A stretch of DNA of 7,592 nt from JAPUIN01 sp041580375 (GTDB lineage: Bacteria; Acidobacteriota; Polarisedimenticolia; Gp22-AA2), in NCBI GenBank assembly GCA_041580375.1, contig JBFGDZ010000165.1:1-7592 (forward strand), given 5' to 3'. The notes beneath the pieces are model-generated. The model saw nothing but the letters and a program-made list of their open reading frames with translations. It ran no database searches and was not told the DNA's origin. Shown here piece by piece: positions 1-6,542 of the stretch. Position 1 is the first letter of the stretch. Each line of letters opens with the position of its first letter. A program made the position numbers and the translations under genes.

Positions 1-168
1 GATCCGGACACGACGGACACGCAGCTGACGGACGTGGCTTTGCCGGCGTCCGGAGAGGCGTTCTTCTACCTCGTCACGATCCGGCACGGCGCGCTCGAGG
101 GCATCGCGGGCTACGCGACGGACGGGACGCTGCGCCTCCCGTCGCTCCCCTGCGCGGCGGGAGACTGA
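1..168 (+). CDS. C-terminal fragment of a secreted multidomain protein (fibronectin-like tail)
   Basis: The reading frame is open from the first base and ends at TGA 166-168, giving the last 55 residues; the start lies outside the window. The visible part carries a motif reading roughly GEAFFYLVTIRHG, then EG..G, an Arg and a final Cys close to the end. The last 45 residues of the large exported protein at 3860-6250 share this pattern (Y, then EG..G....G..R, then a final Cys), so both probably end in the same fibronectin-III-like beta module. Third codon positions are strongly GC-biased, which supports real coding. The function of the whole protein cannot be told from this piece; export is inferred only from the resemblance. 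The gene is convergent with the tRNA-Glu that begins 16 bases further on, and no hairpin terminator is visible between them. Confidence 0.75.
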   Translation, partial: DPDTTDTQLTDVALPASGEAFFYLVTIRHGALEGIAGYATDGTLRLPSLPCAAGD

Positions 169-184
169 GCGGAGGATGGAGAGA

Positions 185-262
185 TGGCGTCCCCAACGGG
201 ATTTGAACCCGTGTTGCCGCCTTGAAAGGGCGGTGTCCTAGGCCAGACTAGACGATGGGGAC
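185..262 (-). tRNA. tRNA-Glu (anticodon UUC), CCA encoded
   Basis: Read on the - strand from 262, the sequence folds into a full cloverleaf. The acceptor GTCCCCA pairs with TGGGGAC, and a 5-bp anticodon stem CCGCC/GGCGG encloses the loop CTTTCAA, which places anticodon TTC (Glu). The T arm is ACGGG-TTCAAAT-CCCGT. The discriminator base is G at 188, and the CCA end is encoded in the DNA at 187-185. The T loop carries the usual TTCAAAT. The gene stands alone and is convergent with the partial coding region at 1-168. Identity is secure from the anticodon and intact stems. Confidence 0.97.
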
Positions 263-319
263 GCGGGAGCGCCTGAACCCGTCTCGCCGGCCAGGCGCCG
301 TTCTACTCCGGAGCGGTGG

Positions 320-349
320 ATTCTAACTTATACGACGGCGCCCGCGAAA
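320..349 (-). promoter_or_regulatory. possible promoter for tRNA-Glu
   Basis: On the - strand a -10-like TAGAAT (325-320) lies 18 bases downstream of a weak -35-like TTTCGC (349-344). This would start transcription about 50 bases before the tRNA. An overlapping TATAAG (332-327) is a second -10 candidate but has no recognisable -35 at 17 bases. This is a motif match by eye only, and the -35 is poor. Confidence 0.3.
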
Positions 350-424
350 TCCCTCGCTCGTCCGGGTGGTCTCATTCCCATCCGACAGGAAATCGCATCT
401 TGATCCGCCGCACGGCCGGATGGG

Positions 425-462
425 GTTAGAATGCCGTCCTTCGACGGCACATCGTGATCACG
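425..462 (+). promoter_or_regulatory. leader region of the ABC operon: -10-like box, hairpin and palindrome
   Basis: A -10-like TAGAAT is at 427-432. The nearest -35-like TTGATC (400-405) is 21 bases away, longer than usual, so the promoter call is weak. The -10 box runs directly into a perfect 7-bp inverted repeat, TGCCGTC (432-438), loop CTTC, GACGGCA (443-449). Just beyond is a perfect 10-bp palindrome CGTGATCACG (453-462), suitable as a repressor site. No T-run follows the hairpin, so it is not a standard intrinsic terminator. An operator role is inference from position upstream of an exporter operon. Confidence 0.35.
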
Positions 463-504
463 CATCCGGAGACGCCGAGCGTCCGTCCCGGGGGAGGGTC
501 GCCC

Positions 505-1434
505 ATGTTCAGGGTCGAGAATCTGCTCAAGCGTTATGGCGATCTCATCGCGGTCGATCGGATCTCGTTCGAGGTCCGCCGGGGCGAGATCTACGGGCTC
601 CTGGGGCCGAACGGCGCGGGCAAAACGACGACGATGTCGGTCCTCTCGGGCCTCCTGCGACCCGATGACGGCTCGGTCCACTTCGACGGCATCGACCTCC
701 TGGCCGAACCGATCCGCGTCAAGCAGTGTCTCGGCGTGGTCCCTCAGGAGACGGCCCTCTACGAAACGCTGACCGCCCGCGAAAACCTTCGCTTCTGGGG
801 CGGACTCTACGGCCTCTCGGGCGCGGCTCTCGGGGCGGCGGTCGATCGCGTGCTGGAGCAGGTGGGGCTGACGGCCCGGGCCGGCGACCGCGTCCGCACC
901 TACTCCGGGGGGATGAAGCGCCGCCTCAACCTGGCGCTCGGCATCGTGCACGGACCGAAGGCGGTTCTCATGGACGAGCCGACCGTCGGGATCGATCCGC
1001 AGGGGCGCGCCAACATCCTCGACACCGTCCGCGCCGTCGCCGCCGCCGGCACGACCGTGCTCTACACGACGCACTACCTGGAGGAGGCGGAGACGCTCTG
1101 CGACCGGATCGGCATCATGGACCACGGGAAGATCCTGGCCGAGGGAACCGTCGCCGACCTGAAGGCGCGCGCCGGCCAGGAGGAGATCGTGACGATCCGC
1201 GGCTCGTTCAGCGCGGAGACGGCCCGCGATCGCCTGGGAACGATCCCCGGCGCACGGTTGATCCATTCCGCGGAGTCGAACGTCGTCCTGGGCGTCCAGG
1301 GGTCCGGCCAGGGAGCGGCGCAGCTTCTCTCGGACCTGTTCGGGAGCGGTCTGCCGGTGGATGCGATCTCCATCCAGCCACCCAGCCTGAACAGCCTGTT
1401 CCTGAACCTGACCGGTCGGGAGCTGCGCGATTGA
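505..1434 (+). CDS. ABC-2 type exporter, ATP-binding subunit
   Basis: This 309-residue cytoplasmic ATPase should power the two permeases encoded directly after it. All ABC motifs are intact: Walker A GPNGAGKT (34-41), Q-loop Gln81, signature YSGGMKRR (133-140), Walker B VLMDEP (154-159), D-loop TVGID (160-164) and switch His190. Residues from about 215 form the C-terminal extension usual in the DrrA/CcmA-like exporter group, ending with a typical PSLNSLFLNLTGRELRD tail. I chose ATG 505 because GGAGG (493-497) lies 7 bases upstream. The longer in-frame GTG at 454 has no ribosome site, and the 17 residues it would add precede the conserved FRVENLLKRYG start. The stop TGA overlaps the next start as TTGA, implying translational coupling. 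The substrate (drug, lipid, peptide or ion) cannot be deduced from the ATPase. Confidence 0.95.
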   Translation: MFRVENLLKRYGDLIAVDRISFEVRRGEIYGLLGPNGAGKTTTMSVLSGLLRPDDGSVHFDGIDLLAEPIRVKQCLGVVPQETALYETLTARENLRFWGGLYGLSGAALGAAVDRVLEQVGLTARAGDRVRTYSGGMKRRLNLALGIVHGPKAVLMDEPTVGIDPQGRANILDTVRAVAAAGTTVLYTTHYLEEAETLCDRIGIMDHGKILAEGTVADLKARAGQEEIVTIRGSFSAETARDRLGTIPGARLIHSAESNVVLGVQGSGQGAAQLLSDLFGSGLPVDAISIQPPSLNSLFLNLTGRELRD

Positions 1435-2699
1435 TCAGGATTCTCCTCGCTCTGATCGCCAAAGACCACCTTCGCCGTCTGCGCGCTCCGCTCGGACTCC
1501 TCGTCGTGCTCTCCTTCCCGATCGTCTTCGCGCTGATGCTCGCCGTCACCTTCGGGACCGGAGACGGCGAAGCGCCGCGCATCCGCCTGTTGGTCGAGAA
1601 CGGGGATGACGGTTTCATCGGCAGCGCCATCATGTCGGCCCTGAGCTCCGATCGGATCGCCGAGCACTTCGACATCGAGGTGGCGGGAGAAGAGGGAGCG
1701 GATCGGCTCGAGGAGCGGCGTGCGGCGGCCCTGCTGAGGATCCCGCCGGGGTTCACGCAGGATCTGCTCGAAGGCGCTCCGGCGGCCCTGGAGCTCGTCC
1801 GCAATCCCGCCCAGGGAATTCTTCCGGAGGTCGCCGAACAGCTGGCCGGCCTCCTGACGGAAATCCTCGACTCCGGGTCGCGCACCCTGCGCCGGGACCT
1901 CGATCGGCTGTCCGACATGATCTCGAACGGGGCGACGGCTCCGACCGATGATGCGGTCGCCTCGCTCGCGGTTTCAATGAAGAGGACCGTCGAGGGGGCC
2001 GCGGACTATCTCTTTCCGCCCGCCATCACCTTGGAGAGCGTCACTCTGGAGGCGAGCGAAGATGAGCGCTCGCCCAAGGGCGGCGCCATGGCCTCGATCT
2101 TTCTCCTGATCCTGCCCGGAGTTTCGGTTTACGCGCTGTTCCTGACGGGGGATCTCGCCATGCGCGACATCCTGACCGAGCAGGCCGAAGGGACCCTGAG
2201 GCGCCAGCTCTGCGGTCCTCTGGGAACCGGTACGCTGCTGGTCGCGAAGGTTCTGTTCACCGCGACCCTGTCGGGGCTCAGCCTCCTGATTCTCGCGGTC
2301 GTCGCCGGCCTGGCCGGCGGCCGCGGGTCCAGCCTCCCCGCCTTCGTGATTCTGTCGTTGGGCCTCATTCTGGCCGTGACCGGCGCCGCGGCCCTCCTGT
2401 ACGGCGCCGCGGGGACCGAAGGACGTGCCTCGACGATCGGCGCCATCATCTACCTCGTCATGGCGTTCGCGGGGGGCAGCTTCATCAACCTGGAGAACCT
2501 GCCCGCCACCGTCCGGGCCGTCGCCCCCCTGTCGCCTTTCTATTGGGGCACGGCCGGCTTCCGGGCGATCCTCGAATCGGGGGCCGCCGTCGCCGATGTG
2601 CTCCCCAACACCGGCATTCTCGCCCTGATTGGATCGAGCTGCCTGATCGCCGGCTCCTTCCTGCTGCGGCGCAGGGTCGGCCGCGGGGTGAACGGATGA
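1431..2699 (+). CDS. ABC-2 type exporter permease, first subunit
   Basis: This 422-residue inner-membrane protein has the ABC2_membrane_3 layout: a short cytoplasmic N-terminus, TM1 at about 21-41, a large extracytoplasmic domain (about 42-218), then five more membrane segments near 220-242, 268-293, 302-326, 336-352 and 394-412. After TM2 a conserved cytoplasmic EQAEGTLRRQLCGP (250-263) probably contacts the ATPase. Before the last helix a PFYWGTAGFRAIL stretch is typical of the family. The start is TTG 1431, whose last two bases form part of the ATPase stop codon (TTGA). GGGAG at 1418-1422, 8 bases upstream, supports it. The frame is open much further upstream (from about 726), but that part lies within the ATPase gene and reads as low-complexity Arg/Gly/Pro. 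It likely pairs with the second permease as a heterodimer. Substrate unknown. Confidence 0.92.
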   Translation: MIRILLALIAKDHLRRLRAPLGLLVVLSFPIVFALMLAVTFGTGDGEAPRIRLLVENGDDGFIGSAIMSALSSDRIAEHFDIEVAGEEGADRLEERRAAALLRIPPGFTQDLLEGAPAALELVRNPAQGILPEVAEQLAGLLTEILDSGSRTLRRDLDRLSDMISNGATAPTDDAVASLAVSMKRTVEGAADYLFPPAITLESVTLEASEDERSPKGGAMASIFLLILPGVSVYALFLTGDLAMRDILTEQAEGTLRRQLCGPLGTGTLLVAKVLFTATLSGLSLLILAVVAGLAGGRGSSLPAFVILSLGLILAVTGAAALLYGAAGTEGRASTIGAIIYLVMAFAGGSFINLENLPATVRAVAPLSPFYWGTAGFRAILESGAAVADVLPNTGILALIGSSCLIAGSFLLRRRVGRGVNG

Positions 2700-3859
2700 G
2701 GCGCATCGTCCTTCTGGCCCTCAACGATCTCCGGCTCACCGTGAGCGAGCGATCGACCTTGATCTGGATGCTTCTGATGCCGATCGCCTTCATGTGGTTC
2801 TTCGGCCAGATGAACGCCGACGATCAGCCGGGTCCTCCCCGGGTGGCGCTTGACGTCGAGGATCGTGACGGCGGGTGGCTCGCCCGCGCCTTCGTCGACG
2901 ATCTGGCGGCCGACCACGTCAGCCTCACCGAGGTCGGGCCGTCCGGCGGCGACGATGCGACGCCGAGAGCCAGGACGCTCGTGATACCGGACCGGTTCAG
3001 CGACGGCGCGCTGGCCGGCGAGCAGCAGATCCTCCGGCTCGAGAAGCATCCCGGAGCGGATCAGGACTTCTCCCTGACGGCGGAGGTGCACATCATCCGG
3101 ACGATCGTGCGCGCGCTCGCCCGCCTCGTCGAACTGCGGCCCACGACCGATCGCGAGGCCCGCGCCGGGGGCGCCGTGGCGGAGGAGGAGTTTCGGCGAC
3201 TCGGTGAACGCTCCCCTCTCGTCAGCCTCGAGGTCTCGACGGCGGGAGCCGGCCGGCCGGTGCCCCGCGGCATGGCGCAGAGCGTGCCGGGGATGCTGAC
3301 CATGATGGTGCTGATGATGACCGTGATTTACGGCGGCGTCTTCCTGACCGCCGAGAAGCGGGATCGCATGCTGCTCCGGCAGGTCGCCCTGCCCGTGAGC
3401 CGCTCTCAGATCTTCCTCGGCAAGCTCCTGGGACGGCTGCTGGTCGCCGGGATGCAGATCGTCGTTCTGGTGCTCGCGGGGCGAACGCTCTTCGGCCTCG
3501 ACTACGGTCGTTCCACGGCCGGCCTCCTGCTGCTCCTCGTCAGCTACGCGGTCGCCGTGGCGGCCCTCTCCACGATGCTCGGTGCGCTGCTGAGCACGCC
3601 GGAGCAGGCCTCCTCGATCGGCTGGATGCTGAGCATGGTGCTCGCGGCGATGGGGGGCTGCTGGTGGCCGAGCGAGGTGATGCCCGACTGGCTCTGGTCG
3701 GCGGCGCACGTCCTTCCGACCGCCTGGGCGATGGAGGGGTTCCACGCCCTCATCTCGTTCGGTCACGGACTCGATGCCGTCCTGCTCCCCAGCGGCGCGT
3801 TGCTTGGCTTCGGTCTGATCTTCTCCGCCGTCGGCGCCCGCTTCCTGAAGCCGGTCTGA
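2696..3859 (+). CDS. ABC-2 type exporter permease, second subunit
   Basis: This 387-residue inner-membrane protein has the same topology as the first permease but is clearly divergent from it. TM1 is at about 21-38, an extracytoplasmic domain spans about 39-195, and further membrane segments lie near 197-217, 246-262, 274-297, 308-323 and 363-381. The post-TM2 cytoplasmic motif here reads EKRDRMLLRQVALPVSRSQIF (most of 220-240), followed by GKLLG. WWPSEVMPDWLW (323-334) and PTAWAMEGF (341-349) correspond to the conserved stretch before the last helix. Start ATG 2696 overlaps the preceding stop as ATGA, so translation is probably coupled. With two different permeases and one ATPase, the expected complex is two ATPase copies plus a permease heterodimer, as in YbhFSR-type exporters. 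The stop at 3857-3859 directly abuts the stop of the opposite-strand gene. Confidence 0.92.
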   Translation: MRRIVLLALNDLRLTVSERSTLIWMLLMPIAFMWFFGQMNADDQPGPPRVALDVEDRDGGWLARAFVDDLAADHVSLTEVGPSGGDDATPRARTLVIPDRFSDGALAGEQQILRLEKHPGADQDFSLTAEVHIIRTIVRALARLVELRPTTDREARAGGAVAEEEFRRLGERSPLVSLEVSTAGAGRPVPRGMAQSVPGMLTMMVLMMTVIYGGVFLTAEKRDRMLLRQVALPVSRSQIFLGKLLGRLLVAGMQIVVLVLAGRTLFGLDYGRSTAGLLLLLVSYAVAVAALSTMLGALLSTPEQASSIGWMLSMVLAAMGGCWWPSEVMPDWLWSAAHVLPTAWAMEGFHALISFGHGLDAVLLPSGALLGFGLIFSAVGARFLKPV

Positions 3860-6250
3860 CTAGGGGCAGGAAATCGGCGGGGCGGGACGCGGCGCGCCGC
3901 CGCTGTCCGTCCCGAGGCTTCCCTCGCCGCAGGCGTTTCTCCCCGATGCGATGTACGAGAAGAGCCGTCCCACCGTCGGGACGTCGGAATCGGCGGCCTG
4001 CGGCGCGGGCGCACCGGCCTGAAGGCACGTCAGCAGACCGATGTCGAGGGGACCCGTCGTCGCGTGGTCGCCGCGATAGAGGTTGTGCGAGGCCGCGAGG
4101 GGAGCCGGTGACCAGGTGAGCGTCGCCGAGTCGGAGGCGAACGCCAGGTCCGCGACGTCTCCCGGGCGTGTGAGAAGCGCCGGATCCAGCGGGGCGCAGT
4201 CGCACGGATCCCCCGCGCCGTCGCCGTCCGCATCGGCCTGATCGCTGTTCGGGACGCTCGGGCAGTTGTCGAGAGCGTCCGGAACGGCGTCGCCGTCGCC
4301 GTTCGGCAGGCCGTCGAGGGTGAGCACCGCCACGTCGTCCACCGCCGCTTCCACGAGGCTCCCGTTCGGGTCGTCGCGCGCGATGAAGCGGAAGCGCGTC
4401 GTGGCCGTGGGGACCCCGAAGTCGAGCAGGCGGTGCTGCACGACGCTCCACAGCACGTCCCCTTCGATGTCGTCCCGCATCGGGATCCAGCTGGCGCCTC
4501 CGTCGAACGAGACGTCCACGACGAACGGGTCCTCGTTGGGGCACGCGCCGAGCTGGTTCGAATACCACTGATTGAACTGGAGCACCGGAAAGACGGCCGC
4601 GGAGAGATCCAGGACCGGCGAGAGCAACGTCGTGGATCCACCATCGACGTCGTTCTGTCCCGGGGAGGCGGGGTCGGTCCCCTGCCCGGTGAAGAAGCAC
4701 AGGGCCCCCCCGGGCGTCGTGCAATCCTCGGGCTGGACGGGGAACCCCGCGACGAACGTCCCCAGAGGATCGTCGCGGGTCCACACGCCGCTCGTCGCGC
4801 CGGCGGGGGTGCCGAGGCTCCAGCCGCGATCGATCTCGAAGTCGTCCGCGAAGAGATCGCTGAACCCTCCCGCCACCACCGCGGCGGGTCGCGTGAGGGT
4901 CGAGGGGCCCCCCGGGCCGTCCACCGTGAGCGAGACCGTGTAGAAGCCGGGCGTCGTATACGTGTGCACGGGGGCGGGATCCGTGGAGGTTTCGCCGTCG
5001 CCGAAATCCCACAGCCAGGACGTCGGATCGGCGAGCGTCCGGTCCCGGAAACTCACCGTGTGCGGCACGTTGCCGGCGGGACGATCGAGGGCGAATTCGG
5101 CCGTCACGACGCTGCCCGCCAGCGCCGTGTCCTGCGCCCCGAGCCCCTCCGTCTCCGCGCCGAAGAACCGCACCCACTCCTTCCGGAACTGGGAGATCTT
5201 CTGCAGATCGGTCTCGAGGGGCGCCATCGCGCCGGGGGGAATGACCAGGATGAAGGCGGCCCGGATGACGTGATCCTCGTTCGCGGCGTCGGGTATGCGG
5301 GGGCCGTTGTGCGCGACGATGTCCTGGATGGTGAAGTCGGTCCGGGTGCCGTCGATCGTGACCCCGACCTCCGGCGCCGAGGAGTCGTTGCGGCCGCCCG
5401 TGTTGCGCGGCTGGGTGATCAGGAACATCGGCGCGGTGACGTCCGACGGGGGGCGGAAACCGAACAGATACTCGTCCAGCTCGCTGAAATGCCGGAACGC
5501 CTCGATCGTCGTGAAGGTGTTCCCATCGTCCTGGCGCCAGTCGTTACCCTCCATCACGGAGGCGTCGGTCTGCATGAAGAACGACCAGTGCGCGTTCCCG
5601 CGTCCGAGGATGTCCCCGATGCTGTTCGGAAGCGTCACGAACGCGCCGACCATGTGCATCGACTCCTGGCCGAGCACCTCCGGCCCGGTCGGACCGAAGG
5701 TCCCGAGCGGGAGGCGGCTGTCCCCGCGCTTTCCGTACTCCCCCAGATCGTTCATGTTGATCATGCCGCGCAGCCGCGTCGTGGTGAGACCGAAGCCCGC
5801 CGCGATGTCGAAGATCGAGTCCCCGATGCCGAACACGTCGTTCTTGACCGGCTGGTAGAAGGCGAAGCCCGCCTCCGGCTCGACGTCGCACTGGTAATCG
5901 GTCGCGGCGAAGACGACCACCTGGTCGAAGTCGTCACCGTGGCTCATGTAGAAGCGCTGCACGATGGCGACCGTGTCGGTGATCCCGCCGACGACCAGGG
6001 TGCCGTCGTCGATCAGCACGGCGATGTTGCCGACGTCGTAGTCCCCGGCGGCCGCTTCGGGACGGGCCGGGCGGCGGGTGGCCTGACGGTCGAGCAGGAG
6101 GGACTGCACCTGCGGCCCCGTGCCGCAAATCGACGGGCGGGACGGCCGCGTCTCCCGGGTGGGCCCGGCGTTCGCGGCGGCGGGCACGAATGGCGCCGCG
6201 AACAAGGACGCGATCAGGACGGCGGCGAGATGGACGGCGGCGGACCTCAT
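3860..6250 (-). CDS. exported multidomain protein: metallopeptidase-like, PKD, TSP3, fibronectin-like tail
   Basis: This 796-residue protein starts with a signal peptide (about 1-28, cleavage near AANA). Residues about 70-290 resemble a zinc-peptidase fold: QESMH (195-199) sits where HExxH is expected, followed by GNAHWSFFMQTDASVMEG (218-235). The first zinc His is replaced by Gln, so catalysis is uncertain. A PKD domain follows (about 381-461; WDFGDGE 414-420, HTY 429-431). Next comes a beta-rich module (about 462-645) with paired Cys, then a thrombospondin type-3-like Asp-rich Ca-binding segment (650-684) and a fibronectin-like C-terminal domain (about 695-796). I chose ATG 6250 because it begins the signal peptide directly. 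The upstream TTG at 6289 adds 13 charged residues and is itself the promoter -35. No Shine-Dalgarno is visible. Likely a surface or extracellular protease or adhesin; the function is not proven. Confidence 0.9.
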   Translation of the reverse strand: MRSAAVHLAAVLIASLFAAPFVPAAANAGPTRETRPSRPSICGTGPQVQSLLLDRQATRRPARPEAAAGDYDVGNIAVLIDDGTLVVGGITDTVAIVQRFYMSHGDDFDQVVVFAATDYQCDVEPEAGFAFYQPVKNDVFGIGDSIFDIAAGFGLTTTRLRGMINMNDLGEYGKRGDSRLPLGTFGPTGPEVLGQESMHMVGAFVTLPNSIGDILGRGNAHWSFFMQTDASVMEGNDWRQDDGNTFTTIEAFRHFSELDEYLFGFRPPSDVTAPMFLITQPRNTGGRNDSSAPEVGVTIDGTRTDFTIQDIVAHNGPRIPDAANEDHVIRAAFILVIPPGAMAPLETDLQKISQFRKEWVRFFGAETEGLGAQDTALAGSVVTAEFALDRPAGNVPHTVSFRDRTLADPTSWLWDFGDGETSTDPAPVHTYTTPGFYTVSLTVDGPGGPSTLTRPAAVVAGGFSDLFADDFEIDRGWSLGTPAGATSGVWTRDDPLGTFVAGFPVQPEDCTTPGGALCFFTGQGTDPASPGQNDVDGGSTTLLSPVLDLSAAVFPVLQFNQWYSNQLGACPNEDPFVVDVSFDGGASWIPMRDDIEGDVLWSVVQHRLLDFGVPTATTRFRFIARDDPNGSLVEAAVDDVAVLTLDGLPNGDGDAVPDALDNCPSVPNSDQADADGDGAGDPCDCAPLDPALLTRPGDVADLAFASDSATLTWSPAPLAASHNLYRGDHATTGPLDIGLLTCLQAGAPAPQAADSDVPTVGRLFSYIASGRNACGEGSLGTDSGGAPRPAPPISCP

Positions 6251-6260
6251 CGGCCCCGCG

Positions 6261-6299
6261 CTTATACGGTCACGGCGCCGGAATGACAAGATCTTTTTT
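6261..6299 (-). promoter_or_regulatory. sigma70-type promoter of the exported multidomain protein
   Basis: On the - strand, TTGTCA (6289-6284, one mismatch to TTGACA) and TATAAG (6266-6261, one mismatch to TATAAT) are separated by exactly 17 bases. An A-run at 6299-6294, just upstream, could act as an UP element. Transcription would begin near 6254, only about 4 bases before ATG 6250. The AT-rich boxes stand out from the GC-rich surroundings. Confidence 0.7.
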
Positions 6300-6308
6300 C
6301 AGGATGCG

Positions 6309-6360
6309 GCTCGCGCGAGCTCGATCCGGGAATCGGCGAGCGCTCGCGGCGAGAATCGCC
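6309..6360 (-). repeat. cluster of inverted repeats after the short peptide gene
   Basis: Three dyads lie between the short peptide gene and the next promoter. They are the perfect 12-bp palindromes GCTCGCGCGAGC (6309-6320) and GCGAGCGCTCGC (6336-6347), made of the same two hexamers in opposite order, and a 5-bp stem GGCGA-TTC-TCGCC (6360-6348 read on the - strand) that begins at the last base of the peptide stop codon. No T-run follows on the - strand, so a standard intrinsic terminator is not supported. The dyads could stabilise or terminate the peptide mRNA by another route, or bind a protein. Confidence 0.5.
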
Positions 6361-6494
6361 TAGCTGTTGATCGGACCCTGGATCGCGCACTGCGCGTCCA
6401 TCCTGGCGCACGCGCCCGCCCTGACGGTCAGGATCTCCGAGAAGATGATCGCCGGCTTCTCGTACGGCTTCTTCGTGTTCGCGGGAGCACTCAT
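6360..6494 (-). CDS. short Cys-containing peptide, RiPP-precursor-like
   Basis: This gene encodes 44 residues. The N-terminal part contains KKPYEKPAIIFSEI (8-21), followed by LTVRAG (22-27). The C-terminal tail has Cys29 and Cys36 (C-x6-C) and ends GPINS. It has no signal peptide and no membrane segment. A conserved-looking YEKP leader followed by a short Cys-bearing tail is the layout of precursors modified by PqqD/radical-SAM-type enzymes; that assignment is from recall of similar short proteins and is inference. Coding evidence is strong: GAGGT (6506-6502) lies 7 bases before ATG 6494, and 41 of 44 sense codons end in G or C. The gene follows tRNA-Lys on the same strand with a 48-base gap and no clear promoter of its own. 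No modifying enzyme or dedicated exporter gene adjoins it in this window. Confidence 0.72.
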   Translation of the reverse strand: MSAPANTKKPYEKPAIIFSEILTVRAGACARMDAQCAIQGPINS

Positions 6495-6507
6495 GCCGAT
6501 GACCTCG

Positions 6508-6529
6508 GGGCGCTCGACGGGGAGCGCCC
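6508..6529 (-). promoter_or_regulatory. hairpin between tRNA-Lys and the short peptide gene
   Basis: There is a perfect 8-bp stem, GGGCGCTC and GAGCGCCC, with a 6-base loop. On the - strand it ends one base before the GAGGT ribosome site of the short peptide gene and begins 13 bases after the encoded CCA of tRNA-Lys. There is no T-run, so it is not a typical terminator. It could protect the 5' end of the peptide mRNA after tRNA processing, or limit ribosome access. Confidence 0.55.
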
Positions 6530-6542
6530 GCGGATGAAGGAG

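Noticed and set aside
185..262. tRNA genes as possible integration sites (att) for a mobile element
   Set aside because: No integrase, transposase or repeated copy of a tRNA 3' end is visible in the window.
454..504. GTG start giving a 17-residue extension of the ATPase
   Set aside because: No Shine-Dalgarno before GTG 454, which also falls inside a palindrome. ATG 505 has GGAGG at ideal spacing.
328..1266. 312-codon - strand frame across the ABC leader and ATPase
   Set aside because: Antisense shadow with Arg/Asp-rich composition and no ribosome site. The + strand ATPase explains the region.
726..1430. Upstream extension of the first permease frame through the ATPase gene
   Set aside because: It overlaps an ATPase with all motifs intact and reads as Arg/Gly/Pro-rich sequence. 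TTG 1431 with GGGAG upstream begins the real hydrophobic N-terminus.
4433..6286. Long open frame (617 codons) on the + strand opposite the exported multidomain protein
   Set aside because: Its translation is charged, low-complexity and motif-free, as expected for an antisense frame in GC-rich DNA. The - strand frame has a signal peptide and recognisable domains.
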